From: Metarhizobium sp964253915
GTDB taxonomy: Bacteria > Pseudomonadota > Alphaproteobacteria > Rhizobiales > Rhizobiaceae
Length of the DNA: 64,000 bases
Direction of reading: 5' to 3'
Assembly (NCBI RefSeq): GCF_964253915.1
Contig: NZ_CAXUSG020000018.1
Location: forward strand, 18,424-82,423
Shown here: piece after piece, positions 8,301-17,602 of the stretch
Numbering within the stretch: position 1 is the stretch's first letter
How the letters are laid out: each line of letters starts with the position of its first letter
Position numbers and translations under genes: made by a program
The notes under the pieces: model-generated
What the model was told of the DNA's origin: nothing
The model's input: the letters and a program-made list of their open reading frames with translations, nothing else
Databases searched by the model: none

Positions 8301-9277
8301 GATGCGGGCCTTCCGTCGGTGCGAACGATCCTGACGACTTGCTGGCGATCGCCGCTGCCAAGACGCAACTCGGCGGCGCCGAACATGCGATCCACGATCA
8401 GGATATGTTGGTGGATGCGACTGTTGACGATTTGCGCTTCGCCTTCAGGACCAATGACGAAGAGAGGAGGCATCTCGCCCTGGACGATGCCACGGGGGAA
8501 TTCGACATAGACACGGCGACCGTCGTCATAAACAGACACGGGCTTCCAGGGTGGATTGCCCCCAGTGAGGCCATAGCGGTAGTTCCGGGCAGTGGCGGCC
8601 GGAATGATGGGTGTGGTGGGTACGGACTGCCTCGATCCCGGCTGTGCGGGATAGGCCCATGCGACCGCCGGCATGTAGAGGGTTTCGCGGGCACGAAGCT
8701 CGATCATGTATGTCCGGCGATCGGTGGTGATGATGAGGTTAGTGGAGATGTGGGGACGCGTCGGTTTAACCAGCACTTGCACACGCCGGGTCAGGCCAGC
8801 GCCGCTTTCAGTATCGCCGATGATCCAGCGTGCGGTGTCACCGGCTGCGATCGGACCTGCGCCAGTCAGGTTTTCACCGGGTTCAAGTGCGATCGTGGTG
8901 ATCTGGCCGACCGCGGCGTAGACCTGATAAAGCGCCCCTTCGCTCCAGGGGTAGATCTGGATGGCATTGTAGTATCCCTCGCGCCTCGGCTCCACGCGGG
9001 CTGCGACGTTGGCGCTCTCGATACGTCCGCTGGGCGTTCCTGCCGCAGTCCCGCCCCGGCTCGCAGTCCAGCCAGGGGGCACATGCAAGGGCCGGGGCGC
9101 CTGTTCTGTCACGACGGCCTGAACGGCTGGCAGCGGCGGAACATCGGAATCGTAGCTTATTTCCGGCGGCTTCTGCATTGTTGCGCAGCCAGCGAGCATG
9201 GTTGCGGCGAAGAGAACAGCGAAAGGGGCAGCTTTTTTTCTTGCGGGTCGGTCCGATGCGCTGACGATAACGCTCAT
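8297..9277 (-). CDS. trbG: conjugal transfer protein TrbG (VirB9-like)
   Basis: A 326-residue TrbG/VirB9 homologue. VirB9 forms the outer-membrane core ring of the mating channel with VirB10 and the VirB7 lipoprotein. The N-terminus has a signal sequence ending in a lipobox (LAGC, Cys near residue 30), so the protein itself may be lipid-anchored. The body shows VirB9 features: an IQIYPWSEGALYQVY stretch near 105, TRRVQVLVKPTRPHISTNL near 160-180, and YRYGLTGGNPPWKPVSVYDDG with VYVEFP near 235-260. It overlaps trbF by 4 bp and trbI by 4 bp. Confidence 0.94.
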   Translation of the reverse strand: MSVIVSASDRPARKKAAPFAVLFAATMLAGCATMQKPPEISYDSDVPPLPAVQAVVTEQAPRPLHVPPGWTASRGGTAAGTPSGRIESANVAARVEPRREGYYNAIQIYPWSEGALYQVYAAVGQITTIALEPGENLTGAGPIAAGDTARWIIGDTESGAGLTRRVQVLVKPTRPHISTNLIITTDRRTYMIELRARETLYMPAVAWAYPAQPGSRQSVPTTPIIPAATARNYRYGLTGGNPPWKPVSVYDDGRRVYVEFPRGIVQGEMPPLFVIGPEGEAQIVNSRIHQHILIVDRMFGAAELRLGSGDRQQVVRIVRTDGRPAS

Positions 9278-9963
9278 TGGCTCATCTCCCGCGACCAGGA
9301 GATCGCATTGACATAGATGCCTAGTGGGTTGGACTTCAGCCGTTCGGCGTTACGCGGAGGCTGCACGACAATCGTGAGGATCGCGGTCCAACGCTGCGTG
9401 CTGGAGAGTTGGCCGTTCTCGTAGTGGCGTTCTGTCCAGGCCACGCGGAAGCTGTCGGGCGATGCCCGGATGACGCTCGATACCTCGACGGTGACTTGGT
9501 TCCGGCCGACCTTCGTGAAGGGATCATTGGCGCGGGCGTAGTCGTTGAGCGCAGTTGCGCCGCGATCGGTCGTAAACTCATAGGCGCGCAGCCAGTTTTG
9601 GCGAACGATGATCGCGTCTGCAGGGATCGAGCGTACCTGCTCGATGAACCGTCCCAGATGCCAGGCCACCTGCGGATCGGTTGGACGGTAATCGCTGGCA
9701 GCAGGGGCGACGGCCTGCGATTGACCGAGATTGTCAACTTGTACGACCCATGGAACGACAGTGCCGCGTGCCGACTGCCAGACTAAAGCTGAAGCGAGAC
9801 CGGCCGATAGCATCAGCGAGCCGAAGGCCATGTAGCGCCAGTTCTTCGCCTGAATGCGCGCGGAGCCGATACGGTCATCCCATACCTGAGAGGCTTTCTG
9901 GTAGGGCGTTTCGGGTTCGGGCGATTTACCATAGTGGGTAGCGGGGCGTTTGAAGATGTTCAT
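9274..9963 (-). CDS. trbF: conjugal transfer protein TrbF (VirB8-like)
   Basis: A 229-residue TrbF, the VirB8-type assembly factor of the inner-membrane complex. It starts MNIFKRPATHYGKSPEPETPYQKA, the conserved TrbF N-terminus. One transmembrane helix follows near residues 45-65 (MAFGSLMLSAGLASALVW) and then a periplasmic NTF2-like domain. The domain includes WVVQVD, RPTDPQVAWHL, FIEQVRSIP, WLRAYEF and the C-terminal NPLGIYVNAISWSREM. It overlaps trbL by 1 bp upstream and trbG by 4 bp downstream. Confidence 0.95.
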   Translation of the reverse strand: MNIFKRPATHYGKSPEPETPYQKASQVWDDRIGSARIQAKNWRYMAFGSLMLSAGLASALVWQSARGTVVPWVVQVDNLGQSQAVAPAASDYRPTDPQVAWHLGRFIEQVRSIPADAIIVRQNWLRAYEFTTDRGATALNDYARANDPFTKVGRNQVTVEVSSVIRASPDSFRVAWTERHYENGQLSSTQRWTAILTIVVQPPRNAERLKSNPLGIYVNAISWSREMSQ

Positions 9964-11315
9964 CAGCGGTCACTTTCAGAAAGATTGATGGAAGAGCCAC
10001 CGCCATGGGCGTCGCCGGAGCGCACCGCATGAGCGGCGGCCGAGACGCCGTGTGACATCGACTGCGAGCGCTTCATGCGCTTTGCCCAGGCGGGCTCGCC
10101 GCCGGATGCGGCGGGAGATGCAACCTGAGCGGATTCCCCGCCGATGGTGCCCATCGAGGAGGAGCCGCCAGTGGTCTCGAAGGCTGATTTGGCTCCCTCG
10201 GAGAAGCTGGTTTTGACGCTCTCGCTGGCTGTGGACGCAGCGCGCTTGAGGGGCGAGACGGTGGCGCTGCCAGCAGCTTTCGCAACGCCACCGAGACCGG
10301 AGGACACACTGCCGCCACCGAACTGGCCAGCGGAAGCAAGACTGTAGGCGGTGGATGCGCCGCCAGCAGCCGCGGCGGCGCCACGAACGGCGGCAGCCCC
10401 GCCAGACAGGGCAGCAGCGCCACCTCTGGCCGCGAGGCCTGCAGCACCAGCGCCAGCCATCATCGCACCGCCAACCGCAAGCCCGGTGCCGACGGCAGCC
10501 CCAGCGCCAAGCTGGGGGCCGCCTGACACGAGGCCATTGGCAATCCCTGGGCCGAAGATGCCGAGACCGAGAAGGGACAGCGCCGCCAGCACGATCGCCA
10601 TGGCGTCGTCGATGCTCGGCGCCGCTCCCCCGAAGCCGGCGGTAAACTGGCCGAAGAGTGTCGATCCGATGCCGATGATGACGGCGAGCACCAGCACCTT
10701 GATGCCCGAGGAAACTACATTGCCCAGCACCTTCTCGGCCATGAAGGCGGATTTGCCGAACAGGCCGAAGGGAATGAGCACGAAGCCGGCCAATGTCGTC
10801 AGCTTGAACTCGATCAGCGTGACGAAGAGCTGGACGGCGAGAATGAAGAAAGCGAGCAGGACGAGGGCCCAGGCGAACAACAGGCAGGCGATCTGGATGA
10901 AGTTCTCGAAGAAGGACCAGTAGCCCATCAGGCCGGAGATGGATTCGAGAAGCGGTCGACCCGCATCGAGGCCGGTCTGGGCGACTTTACCGGGGCGCAA
11001 CAATTCGGCGGTCGTAAAGCTGGTGCCTGAGCCTTTGAGGCCAAGTCCGACGAAACTGTCGAACACAATCTTCGCCAGATTGTTCCAGTTGCTGATAATG
11101 TAGGCGAACGCGCCAACGAACAGAGTTTTTTTGACGAGGCGTGCGATTATGTCGTCGTCAGCGCCCCAGGACCAGAATAGTGCGGCCAGCGTAACGTCGA
11201 TGACGATCAGTGTGGTGGCGATGAAGGCGACTTCGCCGCCGAGCAGGCCAAAGCCGCTGTCGATGTAGCTGGTGAAGACCTGGAGGAATCGGTCGATGAC
11301 GCCGGTGCCGCCCAT
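9963..11315 (-). CDS. trbL: P-type conjugative transfer protein TrbL (VirB6-like)
   Basis: A 450-residue polytopic TrbL, the VirB6-type inner-membrane channel component. I chose the ATG at 11315 (MGGTGVIDRFLQVFTSY), the conserved family start; an upstream start would put 35 extra residues inside trbK. Residues 1-310 hold about six or seven membrane segments, with the family stretch TTLAGFVLIPFGLFGKSAFMAEKVLG near 215-240. Residues 310-450 are a low-complexity Ala/Gly/Ser-rich tail, usual in TrbL. The trbK stop lies 2 bp upstream. Confidence 0.93.
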   Translation of the reverse strand: MGGTGVIDRFLQVFTSYIDSGFGLLGGEVAFIATTLIVIDVTLAALFWSWGADDDIIARLVKKTLFVGAFAYIISNWNNLAKIVFDSFVGLGLKGSGTSFTTAELLRPGKVAQTGLDAGRPLLESISGLMGYWSFFENFIQIACLLFAWALVLLAFFILAVQLFVTLIEFKLTTLAGFVLIPFGLFGKSAFMAEKVLGNVVSSGIKVLVLAVIIGIGSTLFGQFTAGFGGAAPSIDDAMAIVLAALSLLGLGIFGPGIANGLVSGGPQLGAGAAVGTGLAVGGAMMAGAGAAGLAARGGAAALSGGAAAVRGAAAAAGGASTAYSLASAGQFGGGSVSSGLGGVAKAAGSATVSPLKRAASTASESVKTSFSEGAKSAFETTGGSSSMGTIGGESAQVASPAASGGEPAWAKRMKRSQSMSHGVSAAAHAVRSGDAHGGGSSINLSESDR

Positions 11316-11317
11316 TG

Positions 11318-11623
11318 TTATTGTCCTTCGTTCTGATGTGGCGCGGTCGGCAGTACGGGAGCTAGTGGTGAAGGGATGCCGAGGAAGCGGTCGCGGCTCT
11401 CGGCCCAGACGCCCAGGCATTCCGTATCGCGGGTCGCGGCTTCACCCAGAAGCTGGCATCGTCGCTGCCTGGCGCGCAGCGAATCGATACTGGACGGCTG
11501 AACATGCCGGGTAGACGGCTCTCCGGGCACCTCCTCCTCTCGGGTCATCTCGATAGCGGTCGCCGTGATAGCGATCGCGACGAATATGATGGCGCCCAGG
11601 CGGGCCAGCATCTTGCCGTCCAT
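11318..11623 (-). CDS. trbK: TrbK-like entry exclusion protein (TrbK-alt)
   Basis: A 101-residue protein in the trbK position between trbJ and trbL. It has one N-terminal membrane helix (LARLGAIIFVAIAITATAIEM) and a conserved soluble part with LRARQRRCQLLGEAA followed by DTECLGVWAESRDRFLG. Two cysteines in this motif are typical of the alternative TrbK family of Alphaproteobacteria. By analogy with RK2 TrbK it should reduce redundant transfer into cells that already hold the element; that is family inference. The usual TrbK lipobox is not seen, so anchoring is probably by the helix. Confidence 0.85.
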   Translation of the reverse strand: MDGKMLARLGAIIFVAIAITATAIEMTREEEVPGEPSTRHVQPSSIDSLRARQRRCQLLGEAATRDTECLGVWAESRDRFLGIPSPLAPVLPTAPHQNEGQ

Positions 11624-11641
11624 TGTATTTCCCTTCCGGGC

Positions 11642-12403
11642 TCAGTTGCCGTTGTTGAACATCTGCGCATTGCCCGGCTGGTAGCCGGAGCCGGGCGTCA
11701 GGAAGCGGCGCCGCTGCTCGCGGCCTTGTTCGGCGGCCGCGGCTTGTTCGGCAGTGGTGAGAGCGTCGGCACGGCCGTTTGCGGCCAGCAACGCGGTCAG
11801 ATCGGAAAGTTGCTGGGCCTGAAGCGCAAGGAGTTGGTTTCCGGCTTGCGTTGCCTGAAGCGCGCCGGTGGCCCCCTGGCTCTGGCCGACTAGCGCCGAC
11901 ATCTCGGCGCGGTTGGTGTCGATGTTGCTGACCACACCGGCCTGCACGCGCATGGCGTCCTGAAGACCGCCGACCGTGTTCTGCCAGCGTTCGCGGGCGC
12001 CGGCGACAAGCGCCTGATCAGACGCCGACATCGACGCATTGCCATATTGGGTTTGAAAGGCCTGATCGATCTTCTGAACGTCGAAGGCGATGTTCTGCGC
12101 CTGGCTGAGAAGCTGCTGCGTTTTCTGGACGGACTGCTGGAGTTGCTTGAGCGAGGTATAGGGAAGGCTCGCCAGATTGCGGGCTTGGTTGATCAGCATC
12201 TGTGCTTCGTTCTGAAGCTGGGTGATCTGCTGATTGATCTGTTGGAGCGTGCGCGCCGCCGTCAGCACATTCTGGCTGTAGTTGGTCGGATCGTAGACGA
12301 TACGCCATGCATGCGCAGGCCTGATCACAACAAGCGATATCATCAGGGGCGCTGCGAGAAGGGTGGCCGCGACAAGGACCGAGCGCGAGCGACGGATAAT
12401 CAT
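11642..12403 (-). CDS. trbJ: P-type conjugative transfer protein TrbJ (VirB5-like)
   Basis: A 253-residue TrbJ, the VirB5-like minor pilus component. The N-terminus is a signal peptide (basic start, then VLVAATLLAAPLMISLVV, cleavage near AHA at residue 32). The mature part begins with the family motif RIVYDPTNYSQNVLTA and continues as long Gln-rich alpha-helical segments (QQINQQITQLQNEAQ) with coiled-coil character. The start overlaps the trbE stop by 4 bp. Confidence 0.94.
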   Translation of the reverse strand: MIIRRSRSVLVAATLLAAPLMISLVVIRPAHAWRIVYDPTNYSQNVLTAARTLQQINQQITQLQNEAQMLINQARNLASLPYTSLKQLQQSVQKTQQLLSQAQNIAFDVQKIDQAFQTQYGNASMSASDQALVAGARERWQNTVGGLQDAMRVQAGVVSNIDTNRAEMSALVGQSQGATGALQATQAGNQLLALQAQQLSDLTALLAANGRADALTTAEQAAAAEQGREQRRRFLTPGSGYQPGNAQMFNNGN

Positions 12404-14838
12404 CGTAAATTCTCCTGTAGGGTTAGGGTGGGGACGAGGTCGATGGCCCAGGCCACATCACGATGGCGCAGCCAGGCGGCAAGGAAGCCCTCGCGGCCGT
12501 GTTCAGCGACCAAGCGCTGGATCTCGGCCTGGTCGGTTTTGGAGGAGGCGGCGCAGAGCGCCAGTGCCACGTCGGACAGGCCGAGCTCGAACAGCCGATT
12601 GCCGCGGCGGGACTGGCAGTAATAATCCCGCTTGGGCGTGGCGCGCGCGAGGATCTCGATCTGCCGGTCGTTCAGACCAAAGCGTCTGTAGATCGCCGTG
12701 ATCTGTGGCTCGATCGCCCGCTCATTCGGCAACAGCAGTCGGGTCTGGCAGCTTTCGATAATGGCGGGGGCGATGGCCGAGCCGTCGATGTCCGAGAGCG
12801 ATTGGGTGGCGAAGACGACGGATGCATTCTTTTTGCGCAGGGTCTTCAGCCACTCGCGAAGCTGGCCCGCAAAGCCGTCATCGTCGAGCGCCAGCCAGCC
12901 TTCGTCGATGATCAGCATGGTCGGCGAACCGTCGAGTCGATCCTCGATGCGATGAAAGAGATAGGAGAGAACGGCGGGCGCAGCCCCCGTACCGATCAGC
13001 CCCTCGGTCTCGAAGGCCTGCACGGTTGCCGCGCCGAGATGCTCGGCCTCGGCGTCGAGCAACCGGCCATAGGGACCGCCGACACAATAGGGCCGCAGCG
13101 CCTGCTTCAGATCGTTGGATTGCAGCAGGACGGCGAGGCCGGTGATGGTGCGCTCGTTCACCGGGGCGGAGGCCAGCGAGGTCAGCGCCGTCCAGATGTA
13201 TTCCTTCACCTCCGGCGTGATGGTCACGCCTTCGCGGGTAAGGATCGTGACGATCCAGTCGGCTGCCCAGGCGCGCTCAGGGACATCGTGAATGCCGGCG
13301 AGCGGTTGAAGGGAAACGCTGTCGTCAGCGTCCCCGCTCAGACCGCCGCCAAGATCGTGCCAGTCCCCGCCCATCGCGAGCGCCGCCGCACGGATCGAGC
13401 CGCCGAAATCGAAGGCGAAAACCTGAGCGCCCAGATACCGGCGGAACTGCAGGGCCATCAGGGCGAGTAGGACGGACTTGCCCGCGCCCGTTGGGCCGAC
13501 AATCAGGGTGTGGCCGACGTCGCCGACGTGAAGGGAAAGCCGGAACGGGGTCGAGCCTTCGGTCTTGCCGAAGAGCAGTGGGGGCGCTGCAAAATGCTCG
13601 TCCCGTTCCGGCCCCGCCCACACCGCTGAGAGCGGGATCATATGGGCGAGATTGAGCGTGGAAATCGGAGGCTGGCGGACATTGGCATAGACATGCCCGG
13701 GCAAGGAGCCGAGCCAAGCGTCCACAGCGTTGATTCCTTCTGCCATCGCCGTGAAGTCGCGACCCTGGATGACCTTTTCGACGAGTCGGAGTTTTTCGGC
13801 GGCGATCCTGGGGTCGTCGTCCCAGACTGTCACGGTCGCGGTGACGTACGCTTGTCCGGCAAAATCCGCGCCGAGCTCTTGAAGCGCCAGATCGGCATCA
13901 GCGGCCTTGTTCGACGCATCGGTGTCAACGAGAGCCGATGCCTCGTTGGTCATGATCTCCTTGAGGATCGATGCGATCGACTTGCGCTTGGCGAACCATT
14001 GCCGTCGGATCTTGACCAGCAACTTGGTGGCGTCGGTCTTGTCTAGCATTACCGCCCGCGTCGACCAGCGATAGGGAAAGGCAAGCCGGTTGAGTTCGTC
14101 TAGAATTCCGGGCGTTGTCGCAGTCGGAAAACCGACAATGGTGAGGACGCGCAGATGGGAAGCGCCCAAACGCGGTTCCAATCCGCCAGTCAGAGGCTGA
14201 TCGGCCAGGAGTGCGTCCAGATACATCGGCGTTTCTGGCACGCGAACGCGGTGACGTTTGGTCGAGATGCAGCCGTGCAGATATGTCAAGGTCTCGGCAT
14301 CACCGAGCCACTCGCATTCCGGCATGAAGCCGTCGACGAGTTGGATCACGCGGTCAGTGCGGTCGATGAAGCCGCGCAGAATTTCGCCCGCATCGACGCC
14401 GGTTTGCTCTCGACCCTCATAGAGCCAGCTTTCGGCACGCGCCGCATCTTCAGCCGGCGGCAGGTATAGGAAGGTCAGGAAGTAGCTGGACTCGAAATGT
14501 GTGCCATCTTCTTCGAAGCCTGCTTTGCGTTCTGCATCGATCAGGGCCGATGCGGCATCCGGAAAGCGGCTCGATGGATAGATCGCTGCGGTGTGTCGCT
14601 GCGCCTCAACGAAGATTGCCCAGCCTGAACCAAGGCGGCGGAAGGCGTTGTTGAGGCGACTTGCTACGGCCACCAGTTCGGCGGGAACGGCGCTGTCGAG
14701 ATCCGGTCCACGAAATCGCGCGGTTCTCTGGAAGGAGCCGTCCTTGTTCAGCACCACACCGTCGTGGGCCAATGCTGCCCATGGCAGAAAGTCGGCGAGG
14801 CGGGTCGAGGTGCGGCGATATTCTGCGAGGTTCATCAT
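12400..14838 (-). CDS. trbE: conjugal transfer ATPase TrbE (VirB4-like)
   Basis: An 812-residue VirB4-type ATPase that powers pilus assembly and substrate transfer at the inner membrane. The CagE/TrbE N-terminal domain covers about residues 1-380 and begins MMNLAEYRRTSTRLADFLPW. The motor domain follows, with Walker A VGPTGAGKS near residue 450, Walker B LIIDEGWLALDD near 650 and the VVFATQSLSDI motif. I chose the tandem ATGATG at 14838, 10 nt after a GAGGAG ribosome binding site; a longer TTG frame is less likely. The upstream gene is trbD and the downstream overlap with trbJ is 4 bp. Confidence 0.95.
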   Translation of the reverse strand: MMNLAEYRRTSTRLADFLPWAALAHDGVVLNKDGSFQRTARFRGPDLDSAVPAELVAVASRLNNAFRRLGSGWAIFVEAQRHTAAIYPSSRFPDAASALIDAERKAGFEEDGTHFESSYFLTFLYLPPAEDAARAESWLYEGREQTGVDAGEILRGFIDRTDRVIQLVDGFMPECEWLGDAETLTYLHGCISTKRHRVRVPETPMYLDALLADQPLTGGLEPRLGASHLRVLTIVGFPTATTPGILDELNRLAFPYRWSTRAVMLDKTDATKLLVKIRRQWFAKRKSIASILKEIMTNEASALVDTDASNKAADADLALQELGADFAGQAYVTATVTVWDDDPRIAAEKLRLVEKVIQGRDFTAMAEGINAVDAWLGSLPGHVYANVRQPPISTLNLAHMIPLSAVWAGPERDEHFAAPPLLFGKTEGSTPFRLSLHVGDVGHTLIVGPTGAGKSVLLALMALQFRRYLGAQVFAFDFGGSIRAAALAMGGDWHDLGGGLSGDADDSVSLQPLAGIHDVPERAWAADWIVTILTREGVTITPEVKEYIWTALTSLASAPVNERTITGLAVLLQSNDLKQALRPYCVGGPYGRLLDAEAEHLGAATVQAFETEGLIGTGAAPAVLSYLFHRIEDRLDGSPTMLIIDEGWLALDDDGFAGQLREWLKTLRKKNASVVFATQSLSDIDGSAIAPAIIESCQTRLLLPNERAIEPQITAIYRRFGLNDRQIEILARATPKRDYYCQSRRGNRLFELGLSDVALALCAASSKTDQAEIQRLVAEHGREGFLAAWLRHRDVAWAIDLVPTLTLQENLR

Positions 14839-14852
14839 GATGGTAGGACTCC

Positions 14853-15134
14853 TCAAACGCCGAGGTGACCGGGGATGCGCAGATGGCGGCGCACCACATC
14901 GACGAACATCGGATCGCGTTTAGCTGCCCAAACGGCAGCGAGGTGCCCGAGCAGCCCGAGCGCGATGCCGACCAACCAAAGTCGCAGGCCGAGGCCGAGA
15001 GCGGCGGCAAGCGTTCCGTTGACGATCGCGATTGAGCGCGGAGCGCCGCCGAGCAGAATGTGCTCGGTCAGCGCCCGGTGGACCGGCACGACGAAGCCCG
15101 GCACATCGGCCAGGTTTTCAAATGAGCCAGCCAT
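14853..15134 (-). CDS. trbD: conjugal transfer protein TrbD (VirB3-like)
   Basis: A 93-residue VirB3-type inner-membrane protein. It begins MAGSFENLADVPGFVVPVHRALTEHILLGGAP, the conserved TrbD start, and has a hydrophobic pair of helices (AALGLGLRLWLVGIALGLLGHLAAVW). The C-terminus has the family DPMFVDVVRRHLR. The frame stays open far upstream into trbB, but the ATG at 15134 overlaps the trbC stop by 1 bp (TGATG) and gives the right length. Confidence 0.93.
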   Translation of the reverse strand: MAGSFENLADVPGFVVPVHRALTEHILLGGAPRSIAIVNGTLAAALGLGLRLWLVGIALGLLGHLAAVWAAKRDPMFVDVVRRHLRIPGHLGV

Positions 15135-15466
15135 CAGACGAGTACTCCGCCGCCAAAGCTGAAGAAGCTCAGGAAGAATGAGCTGGCAGCAAATGCTATA
15201 GAGAGACCGAAGACGATCTGGATCAGCTTCCGGGCGCCCCCAGAACTGTCGCCAAAGGCGAGCGTCAGGCCGGTGACAATGATGATGATCACTGCGATGA
15301 TCTTGGCGACCGGGCCTTCGATGGATTGAAGGATGGATTGCAGCGGTGCTTCCCACGGCATGGATGAGCCGGAGGCATGGGCTGCAGGCGCCAAGAGCAA
15401 GGTCGCGTAGGTAACAGCGGCGGCCGTCGCGATGTGGCGGCGGATACGCAATGAGCGGCGGATCAT
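15134..15466 (-). CDS. trbC: conjugal transfer protein TrbC (VirB2-like pilin)
   Basis: A 110-residue propilin. A basic N-terminus (MIRRSLRIRRH) is followed by a long signal sequence ending near AHA (residues 29-31). The mature part has two hydrophobic helices (IIAVIIIIVTGLTLAF and KLIQIVFGLSIAFAASSFFLSFFSF) separated by a short glycine-rich loop with FGDSSGG. This is the VirB2/TrbC pattern of the conjugative pilus subunit, often processed and cyclised by the TraF protease encoded at 25.6-26.1 kb. It overlaps trbB and trbD by 1 bp each. Confidence 0.94.
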   Translation of the reverse strand: MIRRSLRIRRHIATAAAVTYATLLLAPAAHASGSSMPWEAPLQSILQSIEGPVAKIIAVIIIIVTGLTLAFGDSSGGARKLIQIVFGLSIAFAASSFFLSFFSFGGGVLV

Positions 15467-16452
15467 TATAATTCTCCTGTTGGACTTGAGGAATGGGCTG
15501 CGGGGCTGACGCGGTAATCGCCGTCGGTGCCGAGGCCATGGACGCGGGCGAGCTCGGAAAGGCGGCGCAGGGATCCGCGGCCCGACAGCACGGCGACAAG
15601 ATCGATGGTCTCTGCGATCAGTGCGCGGGGCACCGTGATGACGGCTTCCTGAATTAGTTGCTCGAGGCGCCGCAGCGCGCCGATGCCGGTGCTGGCATGG
15701 ATGGTGCCGATCCCGCCGGGGTGGCCGGTTCCCCAGGCCTTCAGGAGATCAAGAGCTTCAGGGCCGCGCACTTCGCCGATCGGAATACGATCGGGCCGCA
15801 GACGTAGGGATGACCGGACGAGATCGGAGAGCGATGCCACGCCATCCTTCGTCCGCATGGCCACAAGGTTCGGCGCGGCGCATTGCAGCTCACGGGTGTC
15901 CTCGATGATGACGACCCGGTCCGAAGTCTTGGCGACTTCGGCGAGCAGCGCATTTGTGAGGGTGGTTTTGCCAGTCGAGGTGCCGCCCGCGACAAGAATA
16001 TTGGCGCGAGAGGCGACGGCCTGCCGCAGCATCTCGGCCTGGTCGGCATCCATGATCCCGGCGGCGACATAATCGTCGAGGGTGAAAACGGCGACGGCGG
16101 GTTTGCGGATCGCAAAGCTCGGGGCAGCGACAACAGGGGGTAGAAGGCCTTCGAACCGCTCTCCCGTTTCGGGGAGTTCGGCTGAGACACGAGGAGCGCC
16201 GGAATGCACTTCGGCGCCGACATGGTGCGCCACCAGACGGACGATCCGTTCGCCATCCGCAGGTGACAGGCGCTCACCGGTATCGGCGAGGCCTTCGGAA
16301 AGCCGGTCGATCCAGAGCCGGCCGTCAGGATTGAGCATCACCTCGACGATCGACGGGTCTTCCAGAAACCGGGCGATGGCGGGGCCGAGGGCGGTGCGCA
16401 GCATGCGCGCGCCCCGCGTGATCGCCTCAGATTTCCGGTGATTTTCCGCCAT
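15466..16452 (-). CDS. trbB: P-type conjugative transfer ATPase TrbB (VirB11-like)
   Basis: A 328-residue VirB11-type hexameric ATPase. The N-terminal domain covers residues 1-145 (SIVEVMLNPDGRLWIDRL, FAIRKPA). The RecA-like domain has Walker A GGTSTGKTT near residues 156-164, the Asp box VIIEDTREL, the Walker B region with RPDRIPIGEVRGPEAL, and the His box GHPGGIGTIHA. It is the first gene of the trb operon. About 450 bp and then unrelated cargo lie upstream. In typical elements of this type the copG/traG block would be directly upstream, so the operon has been separated from it by an insertion. Confidence 0.95.
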   Translation of the reverse strand: MAENHRKSEAITRGARMLRTALGPAIARFLEDPSIVEVMLNPDGRLWIDRLSEGLADTGERLSPADGERIVRLVAHHVGAEVHSGAPRVSAELPETGERFEGLLPPVVAAPSFAIRKPAVAVFTLDDYVAAGIMDADQAEMLRQAVASRANILVAGGTSTGKTTLTNALLAEVAKTSDRVVIIEDTRELQCAAPNLVAMRTKDGVASLSDLVRSSLRLRPDRIPIGEVRGPEALDLLKAWGTGHPGGIGTIHASTGIGALRRLEQLIQEAVITVPRALIAETIDLVAVLSGRGSLRRLSELARVHGLGTDGDYRVSPAAHSSSPTGEL

Positions 16453-16929
16453 GTCGTCCCCTTGCGTTCAGGGACCGTTCGGCAAGCCCTGGATCGGGGA
16501 CGATTAAAAGAGCCAGAAATTAGGCTGATTCAACAAGTGTTTGGTGTCGTAGTAGTGTAGCGTGCAAATACAGGAGAAAGGCGGGATGCTCCTTTTGCCG
16601 AGGTAGCAATAACGTCCGGGTATTGCGCGAATCATGCAACGATGGAGGATCCTTATTCATGTCGTACATAACTTCTGGCAATGCACAGCATTAAGGCGAC
16701 AGCCGGAAGTTTGCCGTCAATAGCGAGTATACCATGCCGAAATCGGCTGATGCGATCACCGAAGCATCTCAGGCCGGTAATGGTGTTCTTGAGGTTGGCA
16801 AGGAAAGCGGCGGTTCATCAGCCGGAAGGTGGCTTGAAATGTCAGTTTCGGGATTATCGCGACCAATATAGGGAACGCCATGCTGTTCAAGAGCCGGTTT
16901 CTCGACGGTATCAAGACGGGCAGGATAAC
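16453..16929. other. gene-poor junction between trbB and the EamA remnant
   Basis: About 480 bp without a credible gene. The sequence is less GC-rich than its surroundings and includes frames with no family match by eye. It presumably holds the trb promoter near 16460-16560. The left boundary of the FabF cargo insertion must lie here or just to its right. No clear terminal repeat was found. Confidence 0.4.
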
Positions 16930-17517
16930 GCTTTCCTTTTCCTGCAGCAGGCTTGCGGCTAGGGCGAGGCCGAAAAAGGGTTGGAGCAATTGTAGTTGTC
17001 CCACGGCAGCTATGCCACCCTGCGCCAGTCCGCGATACCAGAACACGAAGCCAATCAACATGCTGAACAGCGATACATAGGCGAGTGAGGCCCAGGCCGC
17101 ACCGCTGATGCTCGCAAGCGATGGCGGCATGGTGAATACCGTCAGGATCAGCATAATCGGCAAGGACAGGACGGGCGCCCAGGAAATCACCTGCCAGCCG
17201 CCAAGCTGACGCGACAGCTTAGCACCTTCAGCATAGCCAAGGCCGCATACGATGATCGCGGCCAGCATGAGCAGGTTGTCAGTGGGAGAGCCGGTAATTC
17301 CTTGCGACAAGGCGAATCCTGCGACGAGGGCGCTGCCGAGACAGGAGAAAAGCCAGAAGGCAGGGCGTGGACGCTCGCCGCCTCGCAGAACCCCGAAAAT
17401 CGCCGTCGCCAGCGGCAACAAGCCGATGAAGACGATGGAGTGAGCGGAAAAGCTGAGATACTCGGCAACCGCAAGTGTCTGAACCAATGCGGTCATGGGG
17501 ATGCTGATGCGGCCACG
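16930..17517 (-). pseudogene. remnant of an EamA/DMT-family membrane transporter
   Basis: The minus-strand frame in this interval encodes about 195 residues of a drug/metabolite transporter. It has a HSIVFIGLLPLATAIFGVL helix with the typical GERP motif after it, then FWLFSCLGSALVAGFAL and several further helices to LQPFFGLALAASLLQEK. Family members have ten helices and about 290-300 residues, with two EamA repeats. Here the first part of repeat one is missing and the end after LLQEK runs into unrelated sequence, so both ends look broken. It lies directly downstream of fabF on the same strand. It is probably non-functional and marks an edge of the cargo insertion. Confidence 0.65.
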
Positions 17518-17602
17518 TAAAAGCAAAGGCGCGGGTGTGGCTTCCGACTCTCTGCTGTTTCGTCTGCGCCGCATGGGGTTGTGCCTAGCCCGATATGGAG
17601 CC

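Noticed and set aside
14853..15599. 248-codon frame covering trbD and extending into trbB
   Set aside because: Only the last 93 codons are trbD; the rest is antiframe of trbC and trbB, and a coupled TGATG start exists at 15134.
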